DNA of 8,572 nucleotides, from the NCBI GenBank assembly GCA_041753515.1, contig JBGSUE010000057.1:1-8572 (forward strand), given 5' to 3'. The position numbers and the translations under genes are program-made. The notes beneath the pieces were generated by a model. The model ran no database searches, was not told the origin of the DNA, and saw only the letters and a program-made list of their open reading frames with translations. This DNA comes from JBGSUE01 sp041753515. Lineage in GTDB: Bacteria > Patescibacteriota > Microgenomatia > UBA10105 > UBA927. Positions 1 to 6,072 of this stretch are shown here, piece by piece (position 1 is the stretch's first letter; each line of letters opens with the position of its first letter).

Positions 1-1
1 G

Positions 2-526
2 CCTGTCGTTCCCCTATCCCGTATCCGCGACGTGTTTTCCCGTCCGGCGGCTCAACCGGTAAAAGTTGTATTCGATCGGACCGACGGCATTCTTGAAAAC
101 GTATTGTCCCGCCGTCCGCATACAATTGATTTCTCACACCTGTTTTCCAAAAAAGTGTATGACTTCTGGTACTGGCAAACCGTCGGCACCCAATACTATC
201 TCAAGGGAGAACTATACAATGCCCGCTCGGTTGCCAATATCCAGGCTTCGGCATTCATATGGTTGTGTGAACTTCTGGACAATCCGGATCTGCTTCTTCT
301 GGAAGAGCGCAAACGGGTGGAACAGTCGCTTTCCAAAAAACATCTGGCGCTTCTTTCGCGCGTTACGCCCGCCTACAAGAAAGGTCAAATCCGTGCATCA
401 CTGATTCAGACGATGGATATTTTTCCGGAATTGTTCCGGAGCATTCATACAAAATACGATTTTCAGTACGATACATCTTTGGAGAAAACAGTCATACCAA
501 AACTGCTTCAGCTGCTTCACGTTTAA
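2..526 (+). CDS. Nucleotidyltransferase-like protein, C-terminal part (5' end outside window)
   Basis: The frame is open from the left edge to a TAA at 524-526, so at least 174 residues of a larger protein are seen; an internal GTG at 32 is probably not the true start. The segment begins with a P-V-V-P-L-S-R-I-R-D-V-F-S-R-P stretch followed by K-V-V-F-D-R-T-D-G, then an all-helical region (FWYWQTVGTQYYLKGELYNA, later ELFRSIHTKYDFQYD). This layout resembles the end of the catalytic domain and the C-terminal helical domain of aminoglycoside adenylyltransferase-like nucleotidyltransferases, where a 'KVVFDxxG' strand precedes a helical bundle with an 'RGEL'-type helix. The catalytic GSxxxGxxxxxSDxD motif would lie upstream, outside the window, so the family call is an inference. 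No membrane segments are seen. It converges with the nicotinamidase gene, with 99 bp between the two stops. Confidence 0.5.
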   Translation, partial: PVVPLSRIRDVFSRPAAQPVKVVFDRTDGILENVLSRRPHTIDFSHLFSKKVYDFWYWQTVGTQYYLKGELYNARSVANIQASAFIWLCELLDNPDLLLLEERKRVEQSLSKKHLALLSRVTPAYKKGQIRASLIQTMDIFPELFRSIHTKYDFQYDTSLEKTVIPKLLQLLHV

Positions 527-547
527 CCCTGCTTCACACCGCCTGTA

Positions 548-568
548 GCAGTCACTTTGTTAGACTGC
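548..568. other. Small inverted repeat between convergent genes
   Basis: GCAGTC and GACTGC form a perfect 6-bp stem around a 9-nt loop in the 99-bp gap between the stops of two convergent genes. A second short palindrome, AGATC-G-GATCT, lies at 586-596. Neither is followed by a T-tract on either strand, so a classical intrinsic terminator is not supported, although the position would suit one. Confidence 0.25.
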
Positions 569-625
569 AAACGCTGCACTATCCAAGATCGGATCTCTGT
601 CGTAAGCAGACAAACTACTGGAGTG

Positions 626-1195
626 CTAATGAACTCCGGAAATCACTTCTGCGACTGTCAATAATCGTGCGCCGCTTTCGGTAAGAAGAATCTCAACTTT
701 GCGTATGTCCAGAGGATTATTTTTTACTGCTCTGCACGCATCGGTTAGTACAATTGTCGTGTATCCGTATTCTTTGGCATCAAGTGCAGTGCTCTTCACG
801 CAGTAATCAAATGCAAGTCCTCCAATATACACCGTATGTATATTTTGTTTTTTCAACACTTCGTGCAACCGGATATCATCACCGTTGAATGCAGAGTAGT
901 GGGCAGGTCCCACATCATGACTGCCTTTGTTTATTAGTATGACGCCAGAATCGATCGCAAGGTCTTTATGATACTGCGCTCCTTTCGTATGCTGGATACA
1001 GTGCATCTTTTTTTCATCTTCAAACAAATCCCTAGTGTGCCAATCCCGCGAAGCTATAAGTAACCAGCCCTCTTTTCTGGCAAATGTAAGCATTTGATTG
1101 AGTGGTCTGACTACTTCATCTCCCAGCGGTACCGGGTAGCTTCCGCCGGGACAAAAATCGTTTTGCACATCTACAATCAATAAAGCTTTATTCAT
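626..1195 (-). CDS. pncA: Nicotinamidase / isochorismatase-family amidohydrolase
   Basis: The 189-aa cytosolic hydrolase is predicted to convert nicotinamide to nicotinate and ammonia for NAD salvage. The full PncA pattern is visible. The catalytic triad is D9 (LLIVDVQNDF), K90 (INKGSHD) and C132 (GGLAFDYCVKSTALDA). The metal site is D51 and H53 (ASRDWH) with H65 (MHCIQ). GGLAFDYCV also supplies the cis-peptide and oxyanion region typical of the family. Length is normal for nicotinamidases. The ATG at 1195 lies inside the end of the upstream transporter remnant (8-bp overlap) and has no convincing Shine-Dalgarno sequence, so translation may depend on coupling to that remnant. Other isochorismatase-fold amidases are possible, but the metal triad favours nicotinamidase. 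Confidence 0.9.
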   Translation of the reverse strand: MNKALLIVDVQNDFCPGGSYPVPLGDEVVRPLNQMLTFARKEGWLLIASRDWHTRDLFEDEKKMHCIQHTKGAQYHKDLAIDSGVILINKGSHDVGPAHYSAFNGDDIRLHEVLKKQNIHTVYIGGLAFDYCVKSTALDAKEYGYTTIVLTDACRAVKNNPLDIRKVEILLTESGARLLTVAEVISGVH

Positions 1196-1418
1196 GATTA
1201 ATTTTTACTGTAAACAGCGTCCATTTCCGGCCGATGAGATCTGAAACCGCGCCAGTGGGAATTTCAAACAGATTTGATGCAACGGTGGTCAGTGCCCCCA
1301 AAATTGCCACCTGGGTAAAATCCAGATATTTGAGAAAAAAAAGAAGCCACACGGCAATCGGCAGATACAGCTCGTTGACGAAAGACAGGATATACCCGAT
1401 CCTCAGATTCCGTTCCAT
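1188..1418 (-). pseudogene. Truncated MFS transporter (N-terminal fragment)
   Basis: The 76 residues match the start of a major facilitator superfamily transporter: a short cytosolic N-terminus, a first membrane helix around residues 10-29, a second around 36-54, then the MFS loop motif A form P-T-G-A-V-S-D-L-I-G-R-K-W (55-67). A full transporter has about 400 residues and 12 helices. Here the sequence leaves the family pattern after WTLF and stops at TAA 1188-1190, eight bases into the nicotinamidase gene. The simplest reading is a deletion that removed most of the transporter and brought pncA directly behind its first 70 codons. The fragment still has a plausible start and a TATACA hexamer 8 nt upstream, so it may serve as a leader that drives pncA. 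A functional two-helix peptide is less likely. Confidence 0.75.
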
Positions 1419-1426
1419 GAGCGTAT

Positions 1427-1432
1427 TGTATA
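1427..1432 (-). promoter_or_regulatory. Probable -10 element for the MFS remnant-pncA unit
   Basis: On the minus strand TATACA (overlapping TACAAT) ends 8 nt before the ATG at 1418, within the 42-bp gap after the RhuM-Fic stop. No clear -35 is seen. The spacing predicts transcription starting almost at the start codon. Confidence 0.4.
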
Positions 1433-1460
1433 CCCAACTTCAGAAATCAACACACCGGTG

Positions 1461-2432
1461 CTATCGTAATAATTGTGTGACGAGTGCAATAATCCGGACT
1501 TTTTTCTCCGGTGCGGATTCAGCTATCAGGAGAGTAAGTGCTGCCAATCCGGATGGGTTTATCGCGTGCATGCCGCGGACACCGGTTTTACGTAAAAACC
1601 AGATGAATGCAAATGCTCCGCTCCTTTTATTGCCGTCGATAAACGGATGATTTTTTACGATGAAATACAACAGATGAGCGGCTTTTTCCTCCACACTCGG
1701 GTACACATCCCTCCCGCTGAATGTCTGCATGACATTGCCGATAATGTTTTCAACCGCATCTTTTATTATCGGTGTTACGAATATATCCGTCGCCTCTCCT
1801 TTTTTCATAAGCTCTGTTTTCAAATTTTCAAGTGCACGAATCAGATCCGCCGCAGTGAACTCAACGGACTTTTTGGTTACACCCTGAACTTTCAGCGTAC
1901 CCCTATCGTATGCATCAAGCGATACCCAGACGGTAGCATATTCTTTCACAAGATCCAGTATCTGATCCGGCTCCAGCTTTCTTTCTTCCGGTAGAAGCGC
2001 TTTGATGTCCGAAACAGTCCGAATAAATGATGCATAATTTTTCGCAATCCGTTTTCTGTTTATCGTGTATCCCTTCGTTATATGTTCCTTCAAAACTTTC
2101 GTTGCCCAAATCCTGAACTGCGTCGCTGTTTGAGAATTCACCCGATAGCCAACAGAGAGTATTGCATCGAGGTTATAAAAATCAACGATATACGTTTTAC
2201 CGTCTGCAGCAGTTGTTGCATTTTTTGCAACAACTGAATTTCTTACAAGCTCTTTGTCAAAAAATATATTTTTAAGATGTCTGGATATAACCGATTTATC
2301 ACGATCGAAAACATCAGAGATTTGATCAAGTGTCGCCCATACGGTATCATGCTCTGCATCACTGCGAAGCTCGATGGCACCATTTGGTGCCAGGTAGATG
2401 ACCATGGAGGAATTCTTCAAAATCTTTTTCAT
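1461..2432 (-). CDS. RhuM-family protein with C-terminal Fic/Doc domain
   Basis: The N-terminal part (about residues 12-137 of 323) matches the RhuM 'virulence' family: a helix-turn-helix-like stretch with DQISDVFDRDKSVISRHLKN, then VVAKNATTAADGKTYIVDFY and NLDAILSVGYRVNSQTATQF. The C-terminal part carries the Fic/Doc active-site motif HPFIDGNKRSG (about residues 262-272), with catalytic His and a phosphate-binding GNKR turn. The motif is Doc-like, with Lys after Asn and no second Arg. It may therefore transfer phosphate, as Doc does to EF-Tu, rather than AMP, but the activity is an inference. The longer frame reaches 2486, but the ATG at 2432 (MKKILKN) is preferred: it sits 7 nt after a perfect TATAAT, and the RhuM homology begins just after it. 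RhuM-Fic proteins are often linked to mobile or toxin-antitoxin-like loci. No separate antitoxin gene is adjacent. A perfect 11-bp hairpin lies inside the gene at 2210-2236. Confidence 0.9.
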   Translation of the reverse strand: MKKILKNSSMVIYLAPNGAIELRSDAEHDTVWATLDQISDVFDRDKSVISRHLKNIFFDKELVRNSVVAKNATTAADGKTYIVDFYNLDAILSVGYRVNSQTATQFRIWATKVLKEHITKGYTINRKRIAKNYASFIRTVSDIKALLPEERKLEPDQILDLVKEYATVWVSLDAYDRGTLKVQGVTKKSVEFTAADLIRALENLKTELMKKGEATDIFVTPIIKDAVENIIGNVMQTFSGRDVYPSVEEKAAHLLYFIVKNHPFIDGNKRSGAFAFIWFLRKTGVRGMHAINPSGLAALTLLIAESAPEKKVRIIALVTQLLR

Positions 2433-2439
2433 GATACCT

Positions 2440-2445
2440 ATTATA
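2440..2445 (-). promoter_or_regulatory. Probable -10 element (TATAAT) of the RhuM-Fic gene
   Basis: A consensus TATAAT reads on the minus strand with 7 nt between it and the ATG at 2432. The transcript would begin at or next to the start codon (leaderless). No good -35 is seen at 16-18 bp. This site helps choose the shorter start over the frame-start at 2486. Confidence 0.5.
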
Positions 2446-2500
2446 CCTTTCAGGATAAATTCCGTCCCACACCACCGCCATTCCACCTGGGACGTGTTTA

Positions 2501-2519
2501 CCCTGAATCTGTTGAAGGG
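2501..2519. repeat. Dispersed palindromic repeat element ('PELVEG'-type)
   Basis: CCCTGAATCTGTTGAAGGG differs by three transitions from the widespread short repeat CCCTGAGCCTGTCGAAGGG, recalled from many bacterial genomes and metagenomes. That repeat gives spurious YPELVEG peptides; here one + frame reads VYPESVEG. It lies in the non-coding gap between the YdeI-like gene and the RhuM-Fic gene, and the ends (CCCT/AGGG) are complementary. The 9-bp direct repeat CACCTGGGA brackets it at 2484-2492 and 2531-2539. Only one copy is seen in this window. Confidence 0.5.
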
Positions 2520-2555
2520 GAATACGTTTGCACCTGGGAAATTAGGCTTGAAAAC

Positions 2556-2798
2556 TTATCGGTGCTTGCAGCCGGCCCAGCAGCATGGCCTGCGCATCCC
2601 GCCCCTCATCTTCGAGAGGGCTTTGGCAATCCGGATGCCACGGGTCTCCTTTTTTTTGCCGGACGTGATCCAGCAGATCCATTCATTTTTCGCAAGCGGC
2701 GTAATATCTTCCCACAGAGCCCGCGCTTTGGTATCGCCATATATCGCCGCCTTCACATCCTGCGGCAGCGCATGCACCATGCCGGTAGTATTACTCAT
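2556..2798 (-). CDS. Small YdeI/OmpD-associated-family protein
   Basis: This 80-aa protein matches the short helical C-terminal module of the YdeI/OmpD-associated family: ALPQDVKAAIYGDTKARALWEDITPLAKNEWICWITSGKKKETRGIRIAKAL in outline, with the characteristic 'F/W-x-x-(L/I)-(T/P)-P-x-x-(R/K)-(R/N)-E-x-x-x-W-I' core. It ends in a Cys-rich tail, RRPCCWAGCKHR. Free-standing versions of this size with the same tail are known from other bacteria, so it appears complete. The ATG at 2798 has a strong Shine-Dalgarno sequence, AGGAG five nt upstream. It follows the 321-aa gene by 48 bp on the same strand and is probably co-transcribed with it. The biochemical role of the family is poorly defined, and the Cys/His tail could bind a metal, which is unproven. 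Confidence 0.85.
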   Translation of the reverse strand: MSNTTGMVHALPQDVKAAIYGDTKARALWEDITPLAKNEWICWITSGKKKETRGIRIAKALSKMRGGMRRPCCWAGCKHR

Positions 2799-2803
2799 AT
2801 ATT

Positions 2804-2812
2804 CTCCTCTCC
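2804..2812 (-). promoter_or_regulatory. Strong ribosome binding site of the YdeI-like gene
   Basis: GGAGAGGAG on the minus strand precedes the ATG at 2798, with AGGAG ending 5 nt before it. It fixes the start of the small gene and contrasts with the apparently leaderless starts of first-in-unit genes nearby. Confidence 0.75.
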
Positions 2813-2824
2813 ACCTTTAAAGGG

Positions 2825-2848
2825 TTTCATAGATTTGTATGAAAATCT
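2825..2848. other. Two overlapping, mutually exclusive hairpins at a gene end
   Basis: TTTCATA (2825-2831) pairs with TATGAAA (2838-2844), a perfect 7-bp stem with a 6-nt loop. AGATTT (2831-2836) also pairs with AAATCT (2843-2848), and the two stems share bases. They cover the stop codon of the 321-aa gene (2847-2849) and lie just before the next gene's ribosome binding site. A self-complementary CCTTTAAAGG is at 2814-2823. There is no T-tract, so termination is not evident. Confidence 0.35.
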
Positions 2849-3812
2849 ACTGTCCGATCATAATGGCATGATTCCTTGAAGCATCAAAATACTGATCAAG
2901 TATTCCCTTCTTTTTTAGATAATCCTTCAGATTACTATCCCCCTGCGTCACGGAAAAACTTGTATGACGGTATCCGTCCGGCCCAGCGACCAACTCTGAA
3001 TATCGCGGCACTTCACCATCTTGTGACTCAAAATCACGGATTACAAGGGACATTTCATCAATAAAAGCCTGCCTGTCCTGTGGTGGTATTTTATCGAGAA
3101 AAAAGACCAATTCGGCAACGCGGTTACCAAACTGGTCATGAATACACTCCCTATCAAACCCCACCATTTTCATATCTGTATATCTTAACGGGCGGACACC
3201 TGCGGCTATTAAGTCGTCATCTGTCACAACCGGATTGGTCTCCCCACCGGCTTCCTTTTGCCTGCGAATTTCTTTTCGTGTCAGATACGCTTTCTCGATA
3301 CCAGAAAAATATGCTTTCAAAAAATCCTTACGTCTATCCGGCGGAATATTGACATGCAACTTAACCATATTTTGTTCATATTCCATGATTTTTTTAAACT
3401 CTTCCGGACTTATGTCAGATTTTTCCCCTTTTATTATTTTTGATAAGAGTATTTGACCTGGATGATCTCTTTGGATAAAGAAAGAACGCAGGTAATACCT
3501 TGACTGATCTTTGTCATACGATGCATAACAAAACGGGGCAGTGCCGCTTTTTAACATGTTTGAAAACCCATCACTAATTAATCCGGCAATATAATCCCTG
3601 ACCATTTCTGTATCGCTGGGATCTAAAAGGAGTGGATCAATCCTATCTATGCATACTGATTGGATATCGCTAATCCGGCTTAAAAACTGATCTGATATCC
3701 CCGGATACAAGCTTTCTATCTTCTTCCAATCTAACGGTGCATCATGGGGGAATTGATCAAGAATCTTGCCTCTTGCCTCCATTAGCTGTTTCGCATGCTT
3801 AAAGTAGCTCAC
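2847..3812 (-). CDS. Unrecognised 321-aa protein with internal IPP repeat
   Basis: I do not recognise this family. It is a soluble, charged protein without signal peptide or membrane helix. A motif recurs: NIPPDRRKDFLKAYFSGIEK (about 155-174) and KIPPQDRQAFIDEMSLVIRD (241-260), sharing I-P-P-x-x-R-x-x-F and a spaced Ile. A shorter echo, ILDQF (17-21) and ILDQY (304-308), marks the two ends. The start is a GTG at 3812 with AGGA 7 nt upstream; there is no in-frame ATG, GTG or TTG before it until a stop codon, and the next Met is residue 11. It sits 78 bp after the DUF2726 gene and 48 bp before the YdeI-like gene, all on the same strand, suggesting one transcript. No catalytic motif is evident, so no function is assigned. 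Confidence 0.75.
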   Translation of the reverse strand: MSYFKHAKQLMEARGKILDQFPHDAPLDWKKIESLYPGISDQFLSRISDIQSVCIDRIDPLLLDPSDTEMVRDYIAGLISDGFSNMLKSGTAPFCYASYDKDQSRYYLRSFFIQRDHPGQILLSKIIKGEKSDISPEEFKKIMEYEQNMVKLHVNIPPDRRKDFLKAYFSGIEKAYLTRKEIRRQKEAGGETNPVVTDDDLIAAGVRPLRYTDMKMVGFDRECIHDQFGNRVAELVFFLDKIPPQDRQAFIDEMSLVIRDFESQDGEVPRYSELVAGPDGYRHTSFSVTQGDSNLKDYLKKKGILDQYFDASRNHAIMIGQ

Positions 3813-3819
3813 TGCCTGA

Positions 3820-3823
3820 TCCT
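3820..3823 (-). promoter_or_regulatory. Ribosome binding site deciding the GTG start
   Basis: AGGA on the minus strand lies 7 nt before the GTG at 3812. It supports a non-ATG start for the 321-aa protein. A 13-bp inverted repeat, ATCGTT-G-AACGAT, lies just upstream at 3829-3841. Confidence 0.5.
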
Positions 3824-3890
3824 GTCCGATCGTTGAACGATTGAATGCCGACGGGCTTACAACAACACATACGCGGCCATTGGAGTAAGA

Positions 3891-4421
3891 TTATGATTTT
3901 GATAATTGGCTTAATATTTCTGCAACTACCTGCTCTTTATTGTTTAATAGATCTGTAGCAATTGTAAGAAATGGAATATTATTTTCCTCTAGCGACTTTA
4001 TTACAAACTGATCCCGCGCTTTTCTGTTTATCCATGCATGGGTTTTATCGTTCAGTTCTATTGCCAAAAGCGGTTCGAGAGATGCATTAAAAATTACAAA
4101 GTCTATACTCAATTTATTTATCCAATCAAATTTTTCTCGGATATCATTCACATCGTCTTGCACATAAAGCATTTTTGATAATTGAAGTTGTGGAAAAACA
4201 TAAAAATTTTTATCTATAGCTATATCACGCAATATTTCAAAAAGGATTTTTTCCGGGGATGTCAGAAAATGTGTTTTTCGCTTAAAAGGATTCAATTGTC
4301 CTTGTAGATACAAATTGTAATTCTGCTGATCGATAAACCGTATATACAAAAAAATAGCAATGGAACCAACAACAAAAAGTGCGATAACGAGCAACAGGAT
4401 TATCGTATATATACTTATCAT
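3891..4421 (-). CDS. Membrane-anchored DUF2726-domain protein
   Basis: Residues about 4-28 form one strongly hydrophobic helix (IYTIILLLVIALFVVGSIAIF), followed by a basic linker (NPFKRKTHFL) and a soluble domain matching DUF2726: FLTSPEKILFEILRDIAIDKNFYVFPQLQLSKML, then SIDFVIFNASLEPLLAIELNDKTH, then RDQFVIKSLEENNIPFLTI. The D107, E122 and following N-D/H pattern resembles a restriction-endonuclease-like (PD-(D/E)xK, Vsr-like) core, a relationship commonly noted for this domain; nuclease activity here is inferred. With no other hydrophobic segment, the catalytic part probably lies in the cytoplasm behind an N-terminal anchor. It may begin the transcript that continues into the 321-aa and YdeI-like genes. 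TACAAT lies 14 nt before the ATG, and no Shine-Dalgarno sequence is seen. At 176 aa the gene appears complete. Confidence 0.85.
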   Translation of the reverse strand: MISIYTIILLLVIALFVVGSIAIFLYIRFIDQQNYNLYLQGQLNPFKRKTHFLTSPEKILFEILRDIAIDKNFYVFPQLQLSKMLYVQDDVNDIREKFDWINKLSIDFVIFNASLEPLLAIELNDKTHAWINRKARDQFVIKSLEENNIPFLTIATDLLNNKEQVVAEILSQLSKS

Positions 4422-4622
4422 ATAATATCAAATTTATTGTACACCCCGAATGCAATAATAGATTTGGAGATTTATGGAGTTTGGAAGCAATCTGGAAGGA
4501 CGCGGAGTTTTTGGAATTGGAAGTCCGAATCCGGCAGGGATAATTTGAGATCCATGAAAATGGAAATGCAGATCCAGAAGAAGGAGCAAATAGCACTTTT
4601 GTGGTTAGTATCCGGACTGCAT
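4422..4622. other. Gap between same-strand genes; possible decayed coding relic
   Basis: No intact gene is supported in these 201 bp. One + strand frame reads as protein-like sequence (FIVHPECNNRFGDLW, later AEFLELEVRIRQG), meets a TAA at 4541-4543, and resumes as FEIHENGNADPEEGANSTFVV up to the neighbour's stop. It has no ATG, GTG or TTG at its beginning. It could be the relic of a lost gene or chance. An overlapping 63-codon frame (4437-4628) has unconvincing composition. Confidence 0.25.
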
Positions 4623-5969
4623 CTATGACGTTTTATTTGTTACCCGCACATATCTGGGACCAAGGGGGTGATCTATTTTCCTTATTGCACCGCTACGGAT
4701 TTTTCTGTTTAACCTGTTTACTACGGATTGCGTATGTTCTCCTGCCATCAGTTCCAAGTCCCGGATCGATACTCCATCCGGTCCGCTTATATCAAGCATT
4801 TTCATAATTTCCCCGTCAAGCTCTTTCATCCGTTGAATTTGTGCAGCCCGTGAATGCGGATAATATCTCCGGACTGCTTCCCTTGCATATTCCGGCAGAC
4901 GCGCTCTGACTTCACTGACAACCTGTGTATCAACTGTTTGTATAAATTCCCTGTTATCCTGCATGACCATATAGAGCGGATGAATCAATTGTGTTACGAC
5001 AGTTGCTCCGCTCTTTGTAAGTTTGTACAACACGGGGTCATTCGCAACCCTTTCCATATTTTTCATCAGGTATTTTTTTTCTGACAATATGTGGAGAATT
5101 CTGCTGACTTCATCTTTTAATACCTGAGGGTCCAGTGTATCGATATATCCGGGCTGTAACTTTCTACTCATGAGATCTGCAGTAACATACCCGTGTTCTT
5201 TAAGCACATCCGGAACGGCATGCACCAAATCTTCAGTGATACGGACCCTATGCCTAATTGCAGGTACTTCTACCATCTGCTCACTCCCCATAACATACGC
5301 TGCACGGTGAGGTTTTTCTTCTTTATCCCGTTCAACCATGCCGTTTTTAACAAGCACATCCAATGCAGGCGGAAGATCGCCTGCGAGATAGGAACTGAAC
5401 GATTGAATTTCTGCCATAGGAGACCAACGGGAGTTTCGCTTATATAATTCCAAAAGAAGTTGCGATCTGTGCATTGGTGCCCGGAAATCATTATTGCTAG
5501 ACGTGCTTGTCTGGCCGACAGTCGTATAGATACTGATATCCGGATGCTCGTATTCAAAATCCAGGGCAAGTGCCGCAGCCCTCCGGCCATAGATTTCCCC
5601 GGCTCTTGTCAGACCATATCCCACTACAACACTTTCAGTTGCATGTGTTACATCCACTGCCCTGGCCACCATGCCTATATCCGCAAGACTTTCCCGACAA
5701 AATTGTGCAACGACTGATGGAGACAGAGAGTCATAATATGTATCTGACCCACGGACAATATTTCTGAATGACCGGCCCATTTCTTCTATCGGCAAGTACT
5801 CACCCTCCCCTGGAAGCATCATGATGATGACTGATTTCGGACCAAGATTGATCGCGCTGTTTAGGAGTAAACCGGTTCTCTCCCATGGATTTGTAGGAAA
5901 TCCGGATTGTTCCCACTCGATTTTTTTCGACTGGTGATAGAAATCAGGTGATTGGCCTTCTATTGGCAT
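4623..5969 (-). CDS. Unrecognised 448-aa protein with tandem winged-helix-like domains
   Basis: I cannot name the family, but the sequence reads as a chain of winged-helix units. Unit 1 is about residues 27-135, ending in a wing-like VGYGLTRAGEIYG. Unit 2 is about 163-227 (APMHRSQLLLELYKRN... LPPALDVLVKNGMVERD). Unit 3 is about 240-330 (DEVSRILHILSEKKYLMKN... LYKLTKSGATVV). Unit 4 is about 395-445 (GVSIRDLELMAGEHTQSVVNRLNRKIRSGAIRKI). The 'Y-x-LT-x-x-G' strings are typical of the wing in MarR/PadR-like folds. No signal peptide, membrane helix or enzymatic motif is seen, so a cytoplasmic DNA-binding or architectural role is inferred. The ATG at 5969 is preceded by TAAAAT 10 nt upstream and at best a weak AGG. 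It is followed by a 201-bp gap before the DUF2726 gene, so it is probably a separate unit. Confidence 0.75.
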   Translation of the reverse strand: MPIEGQSPDFYHQSKKIEWEQSGFPTNPWERTGLLLNSAINLGPKSVIIMMLPGEGEYLPIEEMGRSFRNIVRGSDTYYDSLSPSVVAQFCRESLADIGMVARAVDVTHATESVVVGYGLTRAGEIYGRRAAALALDFEYEHPDISIYTTVGQTSTSSNNDFRAPMHRSQLLLELYKRNSRWSPMAEIQSFSSYLAGDLPPALDVLVKNGMVERDKEEKPHRAAYVMGSEQMVEVPAIRHRVRITEDLVHAVPDVLKEHGYVTADLMSRKLQPGYIDTLDPQVLKDEVSRILHILSEKKYLMKNMERVANDPVLYKLTKSGATVVTQLIHPLYMVMQDNREFIQTVDTQVVSEVRARLPEYAREAVRRYYPHSRAAQIQRMKELDGEIMKMLDISGPDGVSIRDLELMAGEHTQSVVNRLNRKIRSGAIRKIDHPLGPRYVRVTNKTS

Positions 5970-5979
5970 AATACCTGCT

Positions 5980-5985
5980 ATTTTA
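5980..5985 (-). promoter_or_regulatory. Probable -10 element of the winged-helix protein gene
   Basis: TAAAAT on the minus strand lies 10 nt before the ATG at 5969, predicting a leader of only a few bases. No -35 with good spacing is clear. A TTGACC upstream is too close (12 bp). Confidence 0.4.
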
Positions 5986-6072
5986 TCCCAAAATACCGGT
6001 CAAAAACCAATCTCAGGTACTCCCTCCCCGCGTGGGCTGGGTATATAACGGAGCCGGATTTTTATGCAACGG

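Noticed and set aside
527..625. Bidirectional intrinsic terminator between convergent genes
   Set aside because: The two short stems have no following T-tract on either strand; recorded only as an inverted repeat.
1234..1650. 138-codon + strand frame
   Set aside because: Antisense to the MFS remnant and the Fic domain, both with clear family motifs; composition is not protein-like.
2433..2486. Extended N-terminus of the RhuM-Fic frame (18 extra residues)
   Set aside because: The extension (MEWRWCGTEF...) covers the TATAAT promoter and is not part of the RhuM family; the ATG at 2432 fits better.
2277..2879. 200-codon + strand frame across the RhuM start, repeat element and YdeI-like gene
   Set aside because: It overlaps two well-supported minus-strand genes and its translation is low-complexity and Pro/His-rich; the VYPESVEG string comes from the palindromic repeat.
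4282..4596. 104-codon minus-strand frame rich in Ser, Cys and Tyr
   Set aside because: It overlaps the start of the DUF2726 gene in another frame and has no domain, promoter or ribosome binding site.
6012..6050. C-rich then G-rich stretch downstream of the 75-aa gene as a terminator
   Set aside because: Only scattered three-base pairings are possible and no T-tract follows on the minus strand.
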